64,000 nucleotides of DNA from Phyllobacterium chamaecytisi (GCF_020164455.1 NZ_JAIQWW010000014.1:1-64000), one strand, 5' to 3'; positions 44,215 through 54,002 are shown, numbered from the stretch's first letter. Notes: generated from the sequence alone by a model not told the origin. Numbers and translations are program-made.

Positions 44215-44859
44215 ATGAGTGAGATGCGAGAGAAGATCACCGCCGTTGATAATCGGCGAAAACTTGCTGACGCCGTTCGGGGTGCGCAAATTGCTGCTGC
44301 CGATCGCGGCGACGTTGTCGTCGATATGAAGGAAGCGGACCTCGCCAGGATCGAAATCCTTGCCCATGATTTGAAGCCGGTATTCGATGATGTGCCTGTG
44401 GACGATCTGCAATGGGATTTCGCAATTTCCAAAGGGCAGCAGCCGAGATTGTGGATTGATCCAACGTCGCATGTCATGATGGGCCGTGATCGTCGGACGT
44501 ATCGGTTTGTCCGGGACACGAGGTTAGGTCGGATCGTGGTGGCGGAATCCCCCGACGTGCAGCCCATTTCAGATGCGGTAACCAATTATATCGCTGAGCG
44601 GCTCGTCGAGCGTCAGCGCCTGATGGAAGGTGAGAGGATTAATCTTCGCTCCGCCGCCATTTATCAGAAAAATCAGACCCCTGGTCCAACTGAACATGCA
44701 TTGGTTCGGCCATCCGCAGTATCGTCCGCTTCAGCGCGTCGCTCCAGATCGGTTGTGAGCGAACTGGTCACTGTATTGACGTGGTTTGTTATCGGCGGCC
44801 TGGCGGGTGCAGGAGCGCTCCTGGCATTTTTCTGGGACCGCTTATCGCCGTACTTTTGA
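44215..44859 (+). CDS. Uncharacterised protein with C-terminal membrane anchor
   Basis: A 214-residue protein without a family I recognise. The N-terminal part is charged (M-R-E-K-I-T-A-V-D-N-R-R-K-L-A). The middle contains W-D-F-A-I-S-K-G-Q-Q-P-R-L-W-I-D-P-T-S-H, strand-like with an aromatic core. A Ser/Ala-rich linker follows, and a single hydrophobic helix near the end (V-L-T-W-F-V-I-G-G-L-A-G-A-G-A-L-L-A-F-F) makes it a tail-anchored inner-membrane protein. ATG 44215 has GGAA six bases upstream; GTG 44200 is an alternative start. It is convergent with the phosphoesterase gene. Confidence 0.72.
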   Translation: MSEMREKITAVDNRRKLADAVRGAQIAAADRGDVVVDMKEADLARIEILAHDLKPVFDDVPVDDLQWDFAISKGQQPRLWIDPTSHVMMGRDRRTYRFVRDTRLGRIVVAESPDVQPISDAVTNYIAERLVERQRLMEGERINLRSAAIYQKNQTPGPTEHALVRPSAVSSASARRSRSVVSELVTVLTWFVIGGLAGAGALLAFFWDRLSPYF

Positions 44860-44860
44860 A

Positions 44861-45787
44861 TCACACCGGGGCGAGTACAGCGCCCACTTGAAGGTTATGT
44901 TCGCGGATAGTCCGGATGTTCATCTGTTCGTCGACAATTCCACGCTCAATCATATGACACGACCAGCCGATATTGGTTTTAGCAATGGAAAACAGATTGA
45001 ACGCCGCGGGAGGCTTGTGATTTCCACCAAAACTCTGGCTTGCTGAGGGGACGCATATCACTGGTATTTTCCAACTTGGACCTTCAATCTCGTAGCGTGT
45101 TGCCAGGTGCGTATGACCATGGAGAACCAATTCAGCCCCATGTTCGCGAACCGTGCGCTGAAAAAGACCGATGCCGAGCAGGCGCTTGTGAGAAGGCGCG
45201 GCGCCGCGCACTGGCGGATGGTGAATCATAATTACCCGGAAGAGGCCAAGTTTACCTGTTTCGTCGAGAAGTTCGCCCAGTTTTCGAGCTTGCCGCTCGC
45301 GAATATCGCCGGTCGCCATGAAGGGAGCAGTAGCGCGCGCTGAGGAAACGCCAATAAGCGCTATGTCGCCGCGGACGCGAAGATATGGAAACTCCACAGG
45401 GCTGTTTGCCGCTGCCTGCGCGTCCCCTCGCATCCATGGTTGCCAAAAGCGGCGTGTCTTTTTCAGTGCACCCGGCACGTACGCATCATGATTGCCGGGA
45501 ACAACCGAGACGTTAGCGGGATCACCCAATGTTTTGAGCCAGCGCTGTGCCGTCTCCAGTTCCTCATCCAGAGCCAGGTTCACGAGATCGCCGGTGACGG
45601 CGATATGATCCGGGGACTGTGCCTTCATATCGGCCACAAGAACATCCAGTGTGCCGCTCGTCATCGAGCCCTTGCGGTTCGATCGCCAATTGATATAGCC
45701 AGTAATGCGCTTGGAGATCAGTTCACGCAAAGTCAGCGCGGGTAAAGGCGACAGATGTATGTCGGAGATATGAGCGAGGTGGAACAT
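44861..45787 (-). CDS. Metallophosphoesterase (calcineurin-like)
   Basis: A 308-residue two-metal phosphoesterase. All five family motifs are present: H-I-S-D-I-H-L, V-T-G-D-L-V-N, V-P-G-N-H-D, I-M-I-H-H-P-P and H-G-H-T-H. Members hydrolyse phosphodiesters or phosphomonoesters, including cyclic AMP and lipid intermediates; the substrate here is unknown. No signal peptide is seen. ATG 45787 begins the conserved M-F-H-L-A-H-I-S-D start; the ORF is open to 45841. It is divergent from the Nudix gene. Confidence 0.92.
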   Translation of the reverse strand: MFHLAHISDIHLSPLPALTLRELISKRITGYINWRSNRKGSMTSGTLDVLVADMKAQSPDHIAVTGDLVNLALDEELETAQRWLKTLGDPANVSVVPGNHDAYVPGALKKTRRFWQPWMRGDAQAAANSPVEFPYLRVRGDIALIGVSSARATAPFMATGDIRERQARKLGELLDETGKLGLFRVIMIHHPPVRGAAPSHKRLLGIGLFQRTVREHGAELVLHGHTHLATRYEIEGPSWKIPVICVPSASQSFGGNHKPPAAFNLFSIAKTNIGWSCHMIERGIVDEQMNIRTIREHNLQVGAVLAPV

Positions 45788-45872
45788 CGACTCAGCTTTA
45801 TGAGAGTATTGGCGCGAAATCCAGTGATACAACCGTCGCACACCGGAGAAGTTCCGGCCAAGGTCAGGCAGA

Positions 45873-46343
45873 ATGGCTGAAAAACGTTCAAAATGGCGTC
45901 ATCGCCTGTTCCATACCTACTTTCTGTTTCGTCGACCCATGACGCTTGGTGCCCGCGGCGTTGTACTGGATGACAAGGAGAAATCGGTATTTCTCATTCG
46001 CCACACTTACGTTCCTGGCTGGCAATTTCCAGGCGGTGGCGTGGAAACGGGGCACACGGTTGAACAGACGCTCAAGAAGGAATTGATGGAGGAAGGTAAT
46101 ATCGAGCTGACAGGCCGACCGCAGCTTTTCGCCATCTATCACAATGCGCACGCGTCAAGACGCGATCACGTTGCGCTTTATGTTTGCCGCTCGTTCCGGC
46201 AGATAACACCGTTCATCGCCAATCGCGAGATTGCCGAAGCGGGGTTTTTCAAACTCGGGGCTCTGCCACCGGATACTACACCGTCCACCCGGCGCCGGCT
46301 TGCCGAGATTTTAGAGGGAGCAGACGTCCCGCTTGACTGGTAG
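45873..46343 (+). CDS. Nudix hydrolase
   Basis: A 156-residue hydrolase of nucleoside diphosphates linked to another group. The Nudix box reads G-G-G-V-E-T-G-H-T-V-E-Q-T-L-K-K-E-L-M-E-E-G-N, with Lys in place of the usual Arg before the E-L-x-E-E core. The N-terminal basic part (R-S-K-W-R-H-R-L-F-H-T-Y-F) is unusual and may bind membrane or nucleic acid. The substrate is unknown. It is convergent with the glutathione-transferase-like gene, with three bases between them. Confidence 0.9.
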   Translation: MAEKRSKWRHRLFHTYFLFRRPMTLGARGVVLDDKEKSVFLIRHTYVPGWQFPGGGVETGHTVEQTLKKELMEEGNIELTGRPQLFAIYHNAHASRRDHVALYVCRSFRQITPFIANREIAEAGFFKLGALPPDTTPSTRRRLAEILEGADVPLDW

Positions 46344-46346
46344 CGA

Positions 46347-47324
46347 TCAGAAACGGTCGCGATCATGCGGGGCTGTGTAGTCGATTTCCGGTCCAACAGG
46401 AATTATCCCGCTTGGATTGATGGTCTTGTGACTGCCGTAGTAGTGCGCCTTGATGTGTTTCAAGTTCACTGTCGGCGCGACGCCCTGCACCTGATACAGT
46501 TCGCGCGTGTAGTTCGACAGGTTCGGATAGTCGGCAATGCGCTGGCGATTGCATTTGAAATGACCGACATAGACAGGATCGAAGCGCAGCAGCGTGGTAA
46601 ACAGGCGCCAGTCGGCTTCCGTCAGCCGATTGCCGACGAGATAACGCTGACGAGACAGCCGTTCCTCCACGTGGTCAAGCGCATCGAACAATTGCGCAAA
46701 CGCCTCTTCGTAAGCTTCTTGCGTCGTGGCAAAGCCAGCCCGATAGACGCCGTTGTTGATATTCGGATAGACCAGCGCGTTGATCTCATCGATCTCGCCG
46801 CGCAGTGCTTCGGGATAAAAATCAAGGGAGGCATCGCCGAAGTCGTTGAAAGCGGAATTGAGCATCCGAATGATCTCTGACGATTCATTGGAAACGATAG
46901 TCTTCTGCTGTTTGTCCCAGAGGACCGGCACGGTCACGCGGCCCGAGTAATTGGGATCGGCGCGTGTGTAGATTTCGTGCAGGCGCTTGTAGCCGAAGAG
47001 GTGGTCAGGTGTTGCACCATCCTTTTCGTAGAATGTCCAGCCTTCCGCTCCCATGTAATGGTCGACGACTGACAACGAAATTACGTCCTGCAGTTGTTTG
47101 AGTGCACGGAAAATCAGCGTGCGGTGCGCCCAGGGACAAGCATAGGAAACATACAAATGATAGCGACCAGGTTCGGCCTTGAATCCGGCCTTGCCCGATG
47201 GTCCCGCGCTACCATCAACAGTCACCCAATTGCGAAACTGTGACTCGGTCCGGATGAAACGGCCGCCAGTGTCCTTTGTATCGTACCATTGGTTATGCCA
47301 CACGCCATCAATCAATAAACCCAT
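46347..47324 (-). CDS. Glutathionyl-hydroquinone reductase (Xi-class GST, YqjG/ECM4 family)
   Basis: A 325-residue enzyme that removes glutathione from glutathionyl-hydroquinones, a cytoplasmic redox repair activity. The catalytic cysteine is in Y-A-C-P-W-A-H-R. Other family segments are V-P-V-L-W-D-K, S-N-E-S-S-E-I-I-R-M-L-N, Y-P-N-I-N-N-G-V-Y-R-A-G-F-A and R-L-T-E-A-D-W-R-L-F-T-T-L. ATG 47324 is preceded by GGAGACGAG. An ORF extension to 47342 is less likely. Confidence 0.94.
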   Translation of the reverse strand: MGLLIDGVWHNQWYDTKDTGGRFIRTESQFRNWVTVDGSAGPSGKAGFKAEPGRYHLYVSYACPWAHRTLIFRALKQLQDVISLSVVDHYMGAEGWTFYEKDGATPDHLFGYKRLHEIYTRADPNYSGRVTVPVLWDKQQKTIVSNESSEIIRMLNSAFNDFGDASLDFYPEALRGEIDEINALVYPNINNGVYRAGFATTQEAYEEAFAQLFDALDHVEERLSRQRYLVGNRLTEADWRLFTTLLRFDPVYVGHFKCNRQRIADYPNLSNYTRELYQVQGVAPTVNLKHIKAHYYGSHKTINPSGIIPVGPEIDYTAPHDRDRF

Positions 47325-47643
47325 CTCGTCTCCTGGAACCACGCTGTGCGCTGGTTGATTTCAGTATTCGGTTGTTCCTGACAGTTAGGCTCAATTCCTC
47401 TCGGTTCCATGACCAAGCCGGTGAACAGAGTGTCACTTTTTGCCTGACAAACTGGATTTTCGGTTTACGGCCGTTTCTTTTGATGTTACGCGGACAAAAA
47501 AGGAGACTTTTGTGGCAGGAATTCTGTTCATCCGACGATGATACCCGGACCGACGCTTTTTCCAAGCGGCGGAAAATTCCTGTGTTCGCCAACAACCGAA
47601 GGGTTTGAGGCGCATATCCACTCCTTTCAAAAAGACACCCAGC
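47325..47643. other. Intergenic region, no firm gene
   Basis: This 319-base gap lies between the divergent GST and GNAT genes. It holds a strong ribosome-site-like AAGGAG at 47500 followed six bases later by GTG and a nine-codon ORF (47512-47541). An overlapping 41-codon ORF starts at ATG 47482. Neither is convincing as a gene; a leader peptide is possible. Confidence 0.3.
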
Positions 47644-48150
47644 ATGCTGACTCAAGTCGTGACTTACGCCCCGGAGGACCCGGTGCATGACGCTGCCATA
47701 GAAGACATAAACATGGAAGCTTTTGGACCGGGACGGTTCGCTCGTGCCGCATACCGGATTCGCGAAGGTGGCCCGCATGATCGTACGCTCTCCTTCGTCG
47801 CACTGAACGGCGAGCATGTGGTGGCATCGGTCCGGCTAACGCCTATCCAGATTGGCACGACTTCGGCTTTGCTTCTCGGCCCCCTGGCCGTACGTCCTGC
47901 ATGGAAAAATCAGGGCATCGGCGCTGCGCTGATGCGCACCAGTATGGAAGCGGCGCGTGTCGCTGGCCACCATCTGGTTATCCTTGTCGGCGATGAGCCT
48001 TACTATGCGCCTTTTGGCTTTCGCCAGATACCAGGTCATCTGATCGAAATGCCCGCGCCCGTGGAACCGACCCGGTTTCTCGCCTGCGAACTCACACCGC
48101 GCGCCTTGGAGGCCGTGCAGGGGCGCGTACGCCACGCCATCCAGACCTGA
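47644..48150 (+). CDS. GNAT-family N-acetyltransferase (YhbS-like)
   Basis: A 168-residue acetyltransferase. The acetyl-CoA loop is V-R-P-A-W-K-N-Q-G-I-G-A-A-L-M, preceded by L-L-L-G-P-L-A. The Y-Y-A-P-F-G-F end motif (P-Y-Y-A-P-F-G-F-R-Q-I-P) is typical of the YhbS group. The acceptor substrate is unknown. ATG 47644 is chosen; a TTG at 47605 is in frame but unsupported. It is convergent with the large membrane protein gene ending at 48175. Confidence 0.88.
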   Translation: MLTQVVTYAPEDPVHDAAIEDINMEAFGPGRFARAAYRIREGGPHDRTLSFVALNGEHVVASVRLTPIQIGTTSALLLGPLAVRPAWKNQGIGAALMRTSMEAARVAGHHLVILVGDEPYYAPFGFRQIPGHLIEMPAPVEPTRFLACELTPRALEAVQGRVRHAIQT

Positions 48151-48174
48151 TAGAAATCTGGCCTGACGGTACCA

Positions 48175-50256
48175 CTACTTGCCTTCGCGGTACCACATGC
48201 CGCCCAGCACCAGGATCATTGCGGCGAGGCCAAGGAAGCCTGAGAAGAGCGGCAGGCGATTGACACTCTTGAGGATCGTCTCGTTGGTGGGGCGCAATCC
48301 GATCCAGTTGTCACCACTCGCGCTCGCCATACCGCGCGACGCGACGATATTGGGAACCTCTATAGTGCTCTGGTCGGCGGCTGGCCGCAGCCGCCGCGTT
48401 CCGCCACCGGTTTCGCGTGCCAACGGGTCGAGCTTGGCGGTTGTGGAAACATTATCGCTGAATTCCGGTGCGTCGACCGGTCCGACATGGGCAAGCGTCG
48501 TCAGATCACCATTGGCCACCTGATAGAGACCGATTTCGTCGGTCGTCACTGAGGCCGTAAAGACCCCTGGCTCGGATTCCGTCAGGGGAATGGACCTCGT
48601 CTTCCCCGATGGCGTGATGATGCTCGCGGGGTTGGCAGTCTTCTGCATGGTTTGCCGGCGAATCTCGAGATTGCGGCCGCTGCCGGTTGCTGTCAGTGCT
48701 TCTTCTTCGAGTTCCGGCTCCTTCATAAGCCAGTGGGCGATGCGCCGGTAGAGCGCGGCATGCGGGCCGCCGCCTTCGAAGCCTCGAGCCCAGAGCCAGC
48801 CCTGGTCGGAAAGAAACATGCCTACCCGGCCTTCTCCAACATGATTCAGGACCAGCAATGGCTTATCGCCTGCATCCATAACTGTTGTGCCTTCGGGCTG
48901 ATTGACGTCAATAACGCGGAACCAGCGGCTCCAGTGTGGCGGCTCCTGCGTGCTGCCCTCAAGGCCACGTGTTACCGGATGACGTTTCCCTTGGTCGCTC
49001 AGTCGGGGATAGAACGCTTTTTCTTCGATGTTCCCCGTCGGCGTCGCAGGCAGGACCGAGAGGAGCGGTGTATTGGCGATCGACATGTTGCCCGCGTATT
49101 CGGGACCAGCGGCGATGAGAAGTGCGCCACCCTTTTGGACGTAATCGTTGATGTAGTCGTAATAGAGCAGCGGCAGCACATCGCGGTGCTGGTAGCGATC
49201 GAAAATGATGAGGTCAAACTGCTCGATCTTGTCGACGAAAAGTTCCCGGGTCGGGAAAGCGATCAGCGAAAGCTCGTTGATAGGGGTTGAATCCTGCTTC
49301 TCGGGCGGCCGCAAAATCGTGAAGTGCACAAGGTCGACAGATGCGTCGGATTTCAAAAGATTGCGCCATGTACGCTCGCCATTGTGCGGTTCGCCGGAAA
49401 CCAGCAGGACACGCAGATTCTCGCGAATGCCGTCAACCATGGCAACGGCACGGTTGTTCACTTCTGTGAGCTCGTTCGGAACGGCATCGACGACAATCTC
49501 AACAATGTTCACGCCTGCACGCGGTAGTGTGACCTCCAGCGGCATTTCCTGGCCGATGATCGCGTCCTGATTGCTCACCTCGTCACCGTTCACGCGCACG
49601 CTAACACGCGCACGGCCGCCCTGCGGCTCGCCCGACGCTGTCACCTTGTATGTCATTTCTTGTGGCTTGCCCGTCAACCCGAAACGCGGTGCACGGACAA
49701 ATTGAATACGGCGGTCGATCTCGCCGGGCGTGCCGGTGATCAGCCCATGCACCGGGGCATTGAAACCGAGCCCGGCCATATTGGTCGGGATATCATGAAT
49801 CTGGCCGTCCGTGATCATAATCGCGCCGCCGATCCGAGCTGGCGGCACATCACGGAAAATGCCATTCAATGCCTGGAACAGACGTGTTGAGGTTGCGTCA
49901 TCATTTTCGGTTGCCTGGCCGGTTTCAACCGTCCTGACCTCGAATTGCGGTAGCCGGCCGAGTTCTGCCTGAACCTGTTTCAAAGCTGCATCGGTATCTG
50001 CAGTGCGGTTGCCGATATCCTGACTCTGGCTGCGGTCAGCAACTACAGCAACGATGCTTTTCAGCGGCTCGCGTTCCTCATTCACAACAATCGGATTGAA
50101 GAGTGCCATGGCAAATGCTGCAACGGCCAACAGCCGGATCAGGCTGCCGCGCTGGCGAAAATAGATTCCGGCCAGCGTAAGAATGAACAGCGGTACGAGC
50201 AAAAGCGCGAGAAGCGTGCTTGAAACAAGAGGCTGGAAATCCAATGACAGATACAT
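48175..50256 (-). CDS. Membrane protein with glutamine-amidotransferase-like fold, end of MoxR operon
   Basis: A 693-residue protein. Two hydrophobic segments lie at the N-terminus (about 12-30 and 38-56), one near the C-terminus (L-P-L-F-S-G-F-L-G-L-A-A-M-I-L-V-L), and a large domain between that should face the periplasm. The part after residue 70 begins V-A-V-V-A-D-R-S-Q-S, like a von Willebrand A metal site, and contains A-I-M-I-T-D-G-Q. A middle region (L-I-I-F-D-R-Y and G-G-A-L-L-I-A-A-G-P-E) has a class I amidotransferase-like fold. It is the last gene of the four-gene unit, 3 bases after the DUF4159 gene. Envelope stress or aerotolerance roles are suggested by relatives. Confidence 0.85.
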   Translation of the reverse strand: MYLSLDFQPLVSSTLLALLLVPLFILTLAGIYFRQRGSLIRLLAVAAFAMALFNPIVVNEEREPLKSIVAVVADRSQSQDIGNRTADTDAALKQVQAELGRLPQFEVRTVETGQATENDDATSTRLFQALNGIFRDVPPARIGGAIMITDGQIHDIPTNMAGLGFNAPVHGLITGTPGEIDRRIQFVRAPRFGLTGKPQEMTYKVTASGEPQGGRARVSVRVNGDEVSNQDAIIGQEMPLEVTLPRAGVNIVEIVVDAVPNELTEVNNRAVAMVDGIRENLRVLLVSGEPHNGERTWRNLLKSDASVDLVHFTILRPPEKQDSTPINELSLIAFPTRELFVDKIEQFDLIIFDRYQHRDVLPLLYYDYINDYVQKGGALLIAAGPEYAGNMSIANTPLLSVLPATPTGNIEEKAFYPRLSDQGKRHPVTRGLEGSTQEPPHWSRWFRVIDVNQPEGTTVMDAGDKPLLVLNHVGEGRVGMFLSDQGWLWARGFEGGGPHAALYRRIAHWLMKEPELEEEALTATGSGRNLEIRRQTMQKTANPASIITPSGKTRSIPLTESEPGVFTASVTTDEIGLYQVANGDLTTLAHVGPVDAPEFSDNVSTTAKLDPLARETGGGTRRLRPAADQSTIEVPNIVASRGMASASGDNWIGLRPTNETILKSVNRLPLFSGFLGLAAMILVLGGMWYREGK

Positions 50257-50259
50257 GAC

Positions 50260-53091
50260 CTAGTTCCCCAACCGCTGCAAAAGGTCAGGCACATGCACCT
50301 GATCGGATTTGTAATTTCCGGTCAGCATATACATGACAATGTTGATACCGGCGCGGTAGGCGTAAACGCGTTGCATCGGATCGTTGGGGATCGTCGGGTA
50401 GAGTGGAGAACCTTCGGCATTCGTCGCCCAGGCGCCTGCGAAATCGTTGCCGGTGATCATAATGGGCGTGACACCATCTCCCGCCCTCACTGGTCGATCG
50501 GAGCGGGTCTCGGTCGAGAGGGATGCCTGCACCCACAAGGGACTACCGCGATAACGGCCAGGAAAATCCTGCAGAATGTAGAAGGATTTGGTCAAGACGT
50601 GGTCGCTCGGGACTGGCTCAAGCGGCGGTATGTTGAGGCCGGCAAGAATGTCACGCAACCTCTGATTGGCGGGCGTTGTCGAGTTGTCAAAACTGATCGC
50701 GGCCGCATCCTGATCGCGGGTGTCGAACAGCACCGTTCCGCCCTGCTGCATATATGCATCGATCTTGGCGATCGCCTCTGGTGCCGGCATTTTTGCGGCA
50801 GCATCAACAGGCCAATAGATCAAAGGATAGAAGGCGAGTTCATCAGTCGCAGGATTGACGCCGATGGGTTCACCAGGTTCGAGAGCCGTGCTGTCGGAGA
50901 GAGCTTTGGACAGGCCAAGCAGGCCCGCCTTGCTGACATCGTCGACAGCACCATCACCAGTTATGACGTAGGCGAGATGCGTGGCATTGACGGCCTCGAG
51001 AATCGCTTGGTCGCCGGGCTTGCTGTCATTCTGCTGGGCAGATGCGGGAGTAGGGCCAAGGGCAAGTAGGGCCGGTAACAGGAGGATGGCCAGCGATGCC
51101 GCCGCTGCCGTACGATAACGGCGACGCAGATGGCCGCCGAGCCAAAGTACGGCAATGGCATCCAGTGCCAACAACAGTGCTGCAAGTGCCAAGAGCGGTC
51201 CACGCAATGGCAAGGATTCGTCCACGGCGTAGCGTGCTGTCGTTACCGGAAATGCCAGATCGGGTCGAATCAACGGCTTGATTTCGCCGTCAGGCTTGAA
51301 AAGGTTGAGGGCCGTCATGGCATCCTCAACGCCGTAGAAGCCGGGAGGATTGTCGAAACTCACCTGTGGGCTAGCACCAGTCGCGATTAGGAGCGGTCTG
51401 GTGTCGCCGTTGGGCGGGACAAGCGACCCCTCGGCATTCAATGTCAGATAGGGTGGAAGCACACGCGAGCCACTTGCGCCATTATCGTTTGTCAATGGTC
51501 CGGCTGCGTTGGACAACGAGACGAGACGGTGCAGCATATCTACAAAACTGCCGCTGATCGGCAGGTTTGACCATGTGGCTTCAGGTGTTACGTGGAATAG
51601 TACCAACTGGCCTCGCTCGCGTGTCTCGCCAGTTACCAGCGGCGTACCGTCTGCCAGATTGGCCCAGCTCTTGTCGTACAAGTCGGAAGATGGCTCCGCC
51701 AGAACCTGCCGCGTCACGGTCACATCTTGCGGAGTTGGCAAGCCAGCAAAGGGCCCGTTCTCCGGGAAGGCCGCAACAGGTTGCGATTCCTTCCACGATA
51801 ACGTGCCGCCGAGGGACCGCTCGCCTTTACGCAAGGTAACGGGCAGCAATGGATCCTGGTCACTGTTACCTGCGAGGCGCGGTCCAGCAAAACGGATCAG
51901 CGTACCGCCTTTGTTGACCCAATCAGAAAGCGTTTGCTCAGTCTCTGGCGGTAGTTTGCCGATATCCGCCATGATGAAAACAGAGGGCTTCTGTTCGAGG
52001 AGTTCGGGGACGCCGCGCACAAGTTCCGGGTTACGAGGACGCAATAGATCGGCAAACGGCTCGAGCGCACGTGATATATAGTAGAGCGGCGAGAGCAGCG
52101 GTTGTGAAAGGTCTGCGTCAGAACCGGAAAGTAACGCAACGCGCCTTCGCTTGTTGTTGTCGTCAATGAGGTAGGTAGCACCCGCCTGCGCGGCGCCGTC
52201 AACCCGCAATGTGTGGAAGTCATTGCGCAATTCGTAAGGCGCGTTGATGACGGCTTCGCCGATGCTCTCGCCCGCCGTAAAGACCAAACCGGTTTCAGCA
52301 ATACGCCGGCCCTTCTCATCAAATGCGCCTATGGTAATTCCGTTCTGCCCGCGATCATTGCTTGGTCGCACCGCACGAACAGTCAGACCATTCGCGTTGT
52401 TGACGGCCTGTCGAAGAGCGACCAGCGATGTTATCGATGGTTGGTACCAGATGATGGATGCGATAGCTGAACCTTCGAGCGACTTGACTGCTTCCGCAGC
52501 CTGCGGTGTGTCGACACCATCGTTGAGATAGGCAAGCCTCGTGCCGGAAACGTTCGCAATCGCCGTTTTCAACCGCGCAAACGCGGCCGGCCGGTCGACC
52601 GGGATTGGGCGCACGGCCATAGCCCGGAGCCGTTCTAGCGCGGCGTTCGCGTCGAACGGCCCGATATCGGTATTGGCTTTTTCGGCCGTACCCAAAATGT
52701 AGATCAGCGCTCCGGAGTTCTCCGCGTCGGAAATCAGGCGCTCAGCCGTATCCTTGCGTGAACTCCATTCCTCGTTTGACGACCAGCCATTGTCGAGGAC
52801 TATGGCGACTGGGTCCTTGCCTGTCAGTGTTTCGGCTCGGGGATTCCATACAGGCTCCGCCAGTGCGAGAATAACGAAAGCCGCGAGCAACAGCCGCAGT
52901 AGCGTCAACCACCAAGGGCTTTTGTTGGGGGTCTCTTCCTTCTTCAGGAGTTGGGCAAGGATTTTCAGCGGGGGGAATATTTCCGTGACCGGACGGGGAG
53001 GGGTCACCCGCAAAAGCCACCAGATGATTGGAAGAACGATGAGTCCGGCAAGGATGGCAGGCGCACCAAAGGCCAAAGGGAGTGCATTCAT
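50260..53091 (-). CDS. BatA/DUF4159 membrane protein
   Basis: A 943-residue protein. The N-terminus is BatA-like: a hydrophobic helix (I-L-A-G-L-I-V-L-P-I-I-W-W-L-L), then R-P-V-T-E-I-F-P-P-L, then a second helix. A VWA-like domain follows (V-A-I-V-L-D-N-G-W-S-S-N). Two more helices lie at about 670-725, and the last 210 residues carry the DUF4159 domain (H-L-A-Y-V-I-T-G-D-G, G-G-T-V-L-F-D-T-R-D-Q-D). The canonical D-x-S-x-S metal site is altered to D-N-G-W-S-S. ATG 53091 is preferred over the longer ORF to 53208. Its start overlaps the DUF58 gene by four bases. Confidence 0.9.
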   Translation of the reverse strand: MNALPLAFGAPAILAGLIVLPIIWWLLRVTPPRPVTEIFPPLKILAQLLKKEETPNKSPWWLTLLRLLLAAFVILALAEPVWNPRAETLTGKDPVAIVLDNGWSSNEEWSSRKDTAERLISDAENSGALIYILGTAEKANTDIGPFDANAALERLRAMAVRPIPVDRPAAFARLKTAIANVSGTRLAYLNDGVDTPQAAEAVKSLEGSAIASIIWYQPSITSLVALRQAVNNANGLTVRAVRPSNDRGQNGITIGAFDEKGRRIAETGLVFTAGESIGEAVINAPYELRNDFHTLRVDGAAQAGATYLIDDNNKRRRVALLSGSDADLSQPLLSPLYYISRALEPFADLLRPRNPELVRGVPELLEQKPSVFIMADIGKLPPETEQTLSDWVNKGGTLIRFAGPRLAGNSDQDPLLPVTLRKGERSLGGTLSWKESQPVAAFPENGPFAGLPTPQDVTVTRQVLAEPSSDLYDKSWANLADGTPLVTGETRERGQLVLFHVTPEATWSNLPISGSFVDMLHRLVSLSNAAGPLTNDNGASGSRVLPPYLTLNAEGSLVPPNGDTRPLLIATGASPQVSFDNPPGFYGVEDAMTALNLFKPDGEIKPLIRPDLAFPVTTARYAVDESLPLRGPLLALAALLLALDAIAVLWLGGHLRRRYRTAAAASLAILLLPALLALGPTPASAQQNDSKPGDQAILEAVNATHLAYVITGDGAVDDVSKAGLLGLSKALSDSTALEPGEPIGVNPATDELAFYPLIYWPVDAAAKMPAPEAIAKIDAYMQQGGTVLFDTRDQDAAAISFDNSTTPANQRLRDILAGLNIPPLEPVPSDHVLTKSFYILQDFPGRYRGSPLWVQASLSTETRSDRPVRAGDGVTPIMITGNDFAGAWATNAEGSPLYPTIPNDPMQRVYAYRAGINIVMYMLTGNYKSDQVHVPDLLQRLGN

Positions 53092-54002
53092 GCGCCGTTC
53101 CCCTCGTAGCCAATATTGGCGGTCATGTTCATGTGAACCGACACGAGCGCGTCGGAGGCCAGGCGATCGGTACGATTGGTGGTGTAACTCCAGCCAATCC
53201 GCCGGCAAAAATCGCTGAGGACCTCACGGCGCGCATAGAACAATCGGCGATAATCGTCGGCGTAATCCTCTGCACGCCCGAACGTTAGAGACGCGCCGGT
53301 TTCGGGATCGACGAATTCGGTGCGCCGCTTGTAGGGAAAATCTTCTTCGGCTGGATCATAGACCTCTATCAGGTGCGCACGGGCGCCAGCCTGAACGAGT
53401 TGTTGGAGAAGAGCCAGCGTATCTTCCACAGGCTCTAGAAAATCACTGACGAGAACTACATCGGAAAAGCGTCGCACTCTGCTCAGATCAGGCTTGGCAG
53501 GCAGGTTCGTCGTGTGGGCGAGTAGAGTTGCGAGGCGTTCCGCACCGTTTCGGGCGGATATAGGGTCCGCCACGCCGGGGAAGCCGATCCGCTCACCACT
53601 GCGTGATAAAAGTTCGTCCAGTGCCAGAACGAGTACCAGAGCCCGCGATTCTTTCGATACATGGGCTTGTTCGGACTTGTAGAGCATGGAAGGCGAAGGA
53701 TCGGCCCATAGCCACACCGTATGAGCTGCTTCCCATTCCTGATCGCGGATGTAAGTACGATCATCGCGGGCAGAGCGGCGCCAGTCGATACGGGAGATAG
53801 CCTCACCCTGAGCATAGGGGCGAAATTGCCAGAAAGTTTCGCCAACGCCACTCTTCCGCCGGCCATGCCAGCCGGTGTTGACGGTATTGAGGATGCGGCG
53901 CGCTTCGACCAGAAGATCAGGTAGCAGGGCGGCACGCTGGCGGGCACGCGCAAGCGCATCCCCTGTGTCAGCCCGTTTTACCTGCGCGCCAATTGCTGCC
54001 AT
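53088..54002 (-). CDS. DUF58 protein
   Basis: A 304-residue protein of the DUF58 family, which shares a fold with VWA domains and nearly always pairs with a MoxR ATPase. The family signature is visible as R-I-D-W-R-R-S-A-R-D-D-R-T-Y-I-R-D-Q-E-W-E. The region V-W-L-W-A-D-P-S-P-S-M-L has the D-x-S-x-S-M metal-binding pattern intact. No membrane helix is obvious. Its ends overlap both neighbours (1 base with moxR-like, 4 with DUF4159), so the four genes are one translational unit. Confidence 0.93.
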   Translation of the reverse strand: MAAIGAQVKRADTGDALARARQRAALLPDLLVEARRILNTVNTGWHGRRKSGVGETFWQFRPYAQGEAISRIDWRRSARDDRTYIRDQEWEAAHTVWLWADPSPSMLYKSEQAHVSKESRALVLVLALDELLSRSGERIGFPGVADPISARNGAERLATLLAHTTNLPAKPDLSRVRRFSDVVLVSDFLEPVEDTLALLQQLVQAGARAHLIEVYDPAEEDFPYKRRTEFVDPETGASLTFGRAEDYADDYRRLFYARREVLSDFCRRIGWSYTTNRTDRLASDALVSVHMNMTANIGYEGNGA

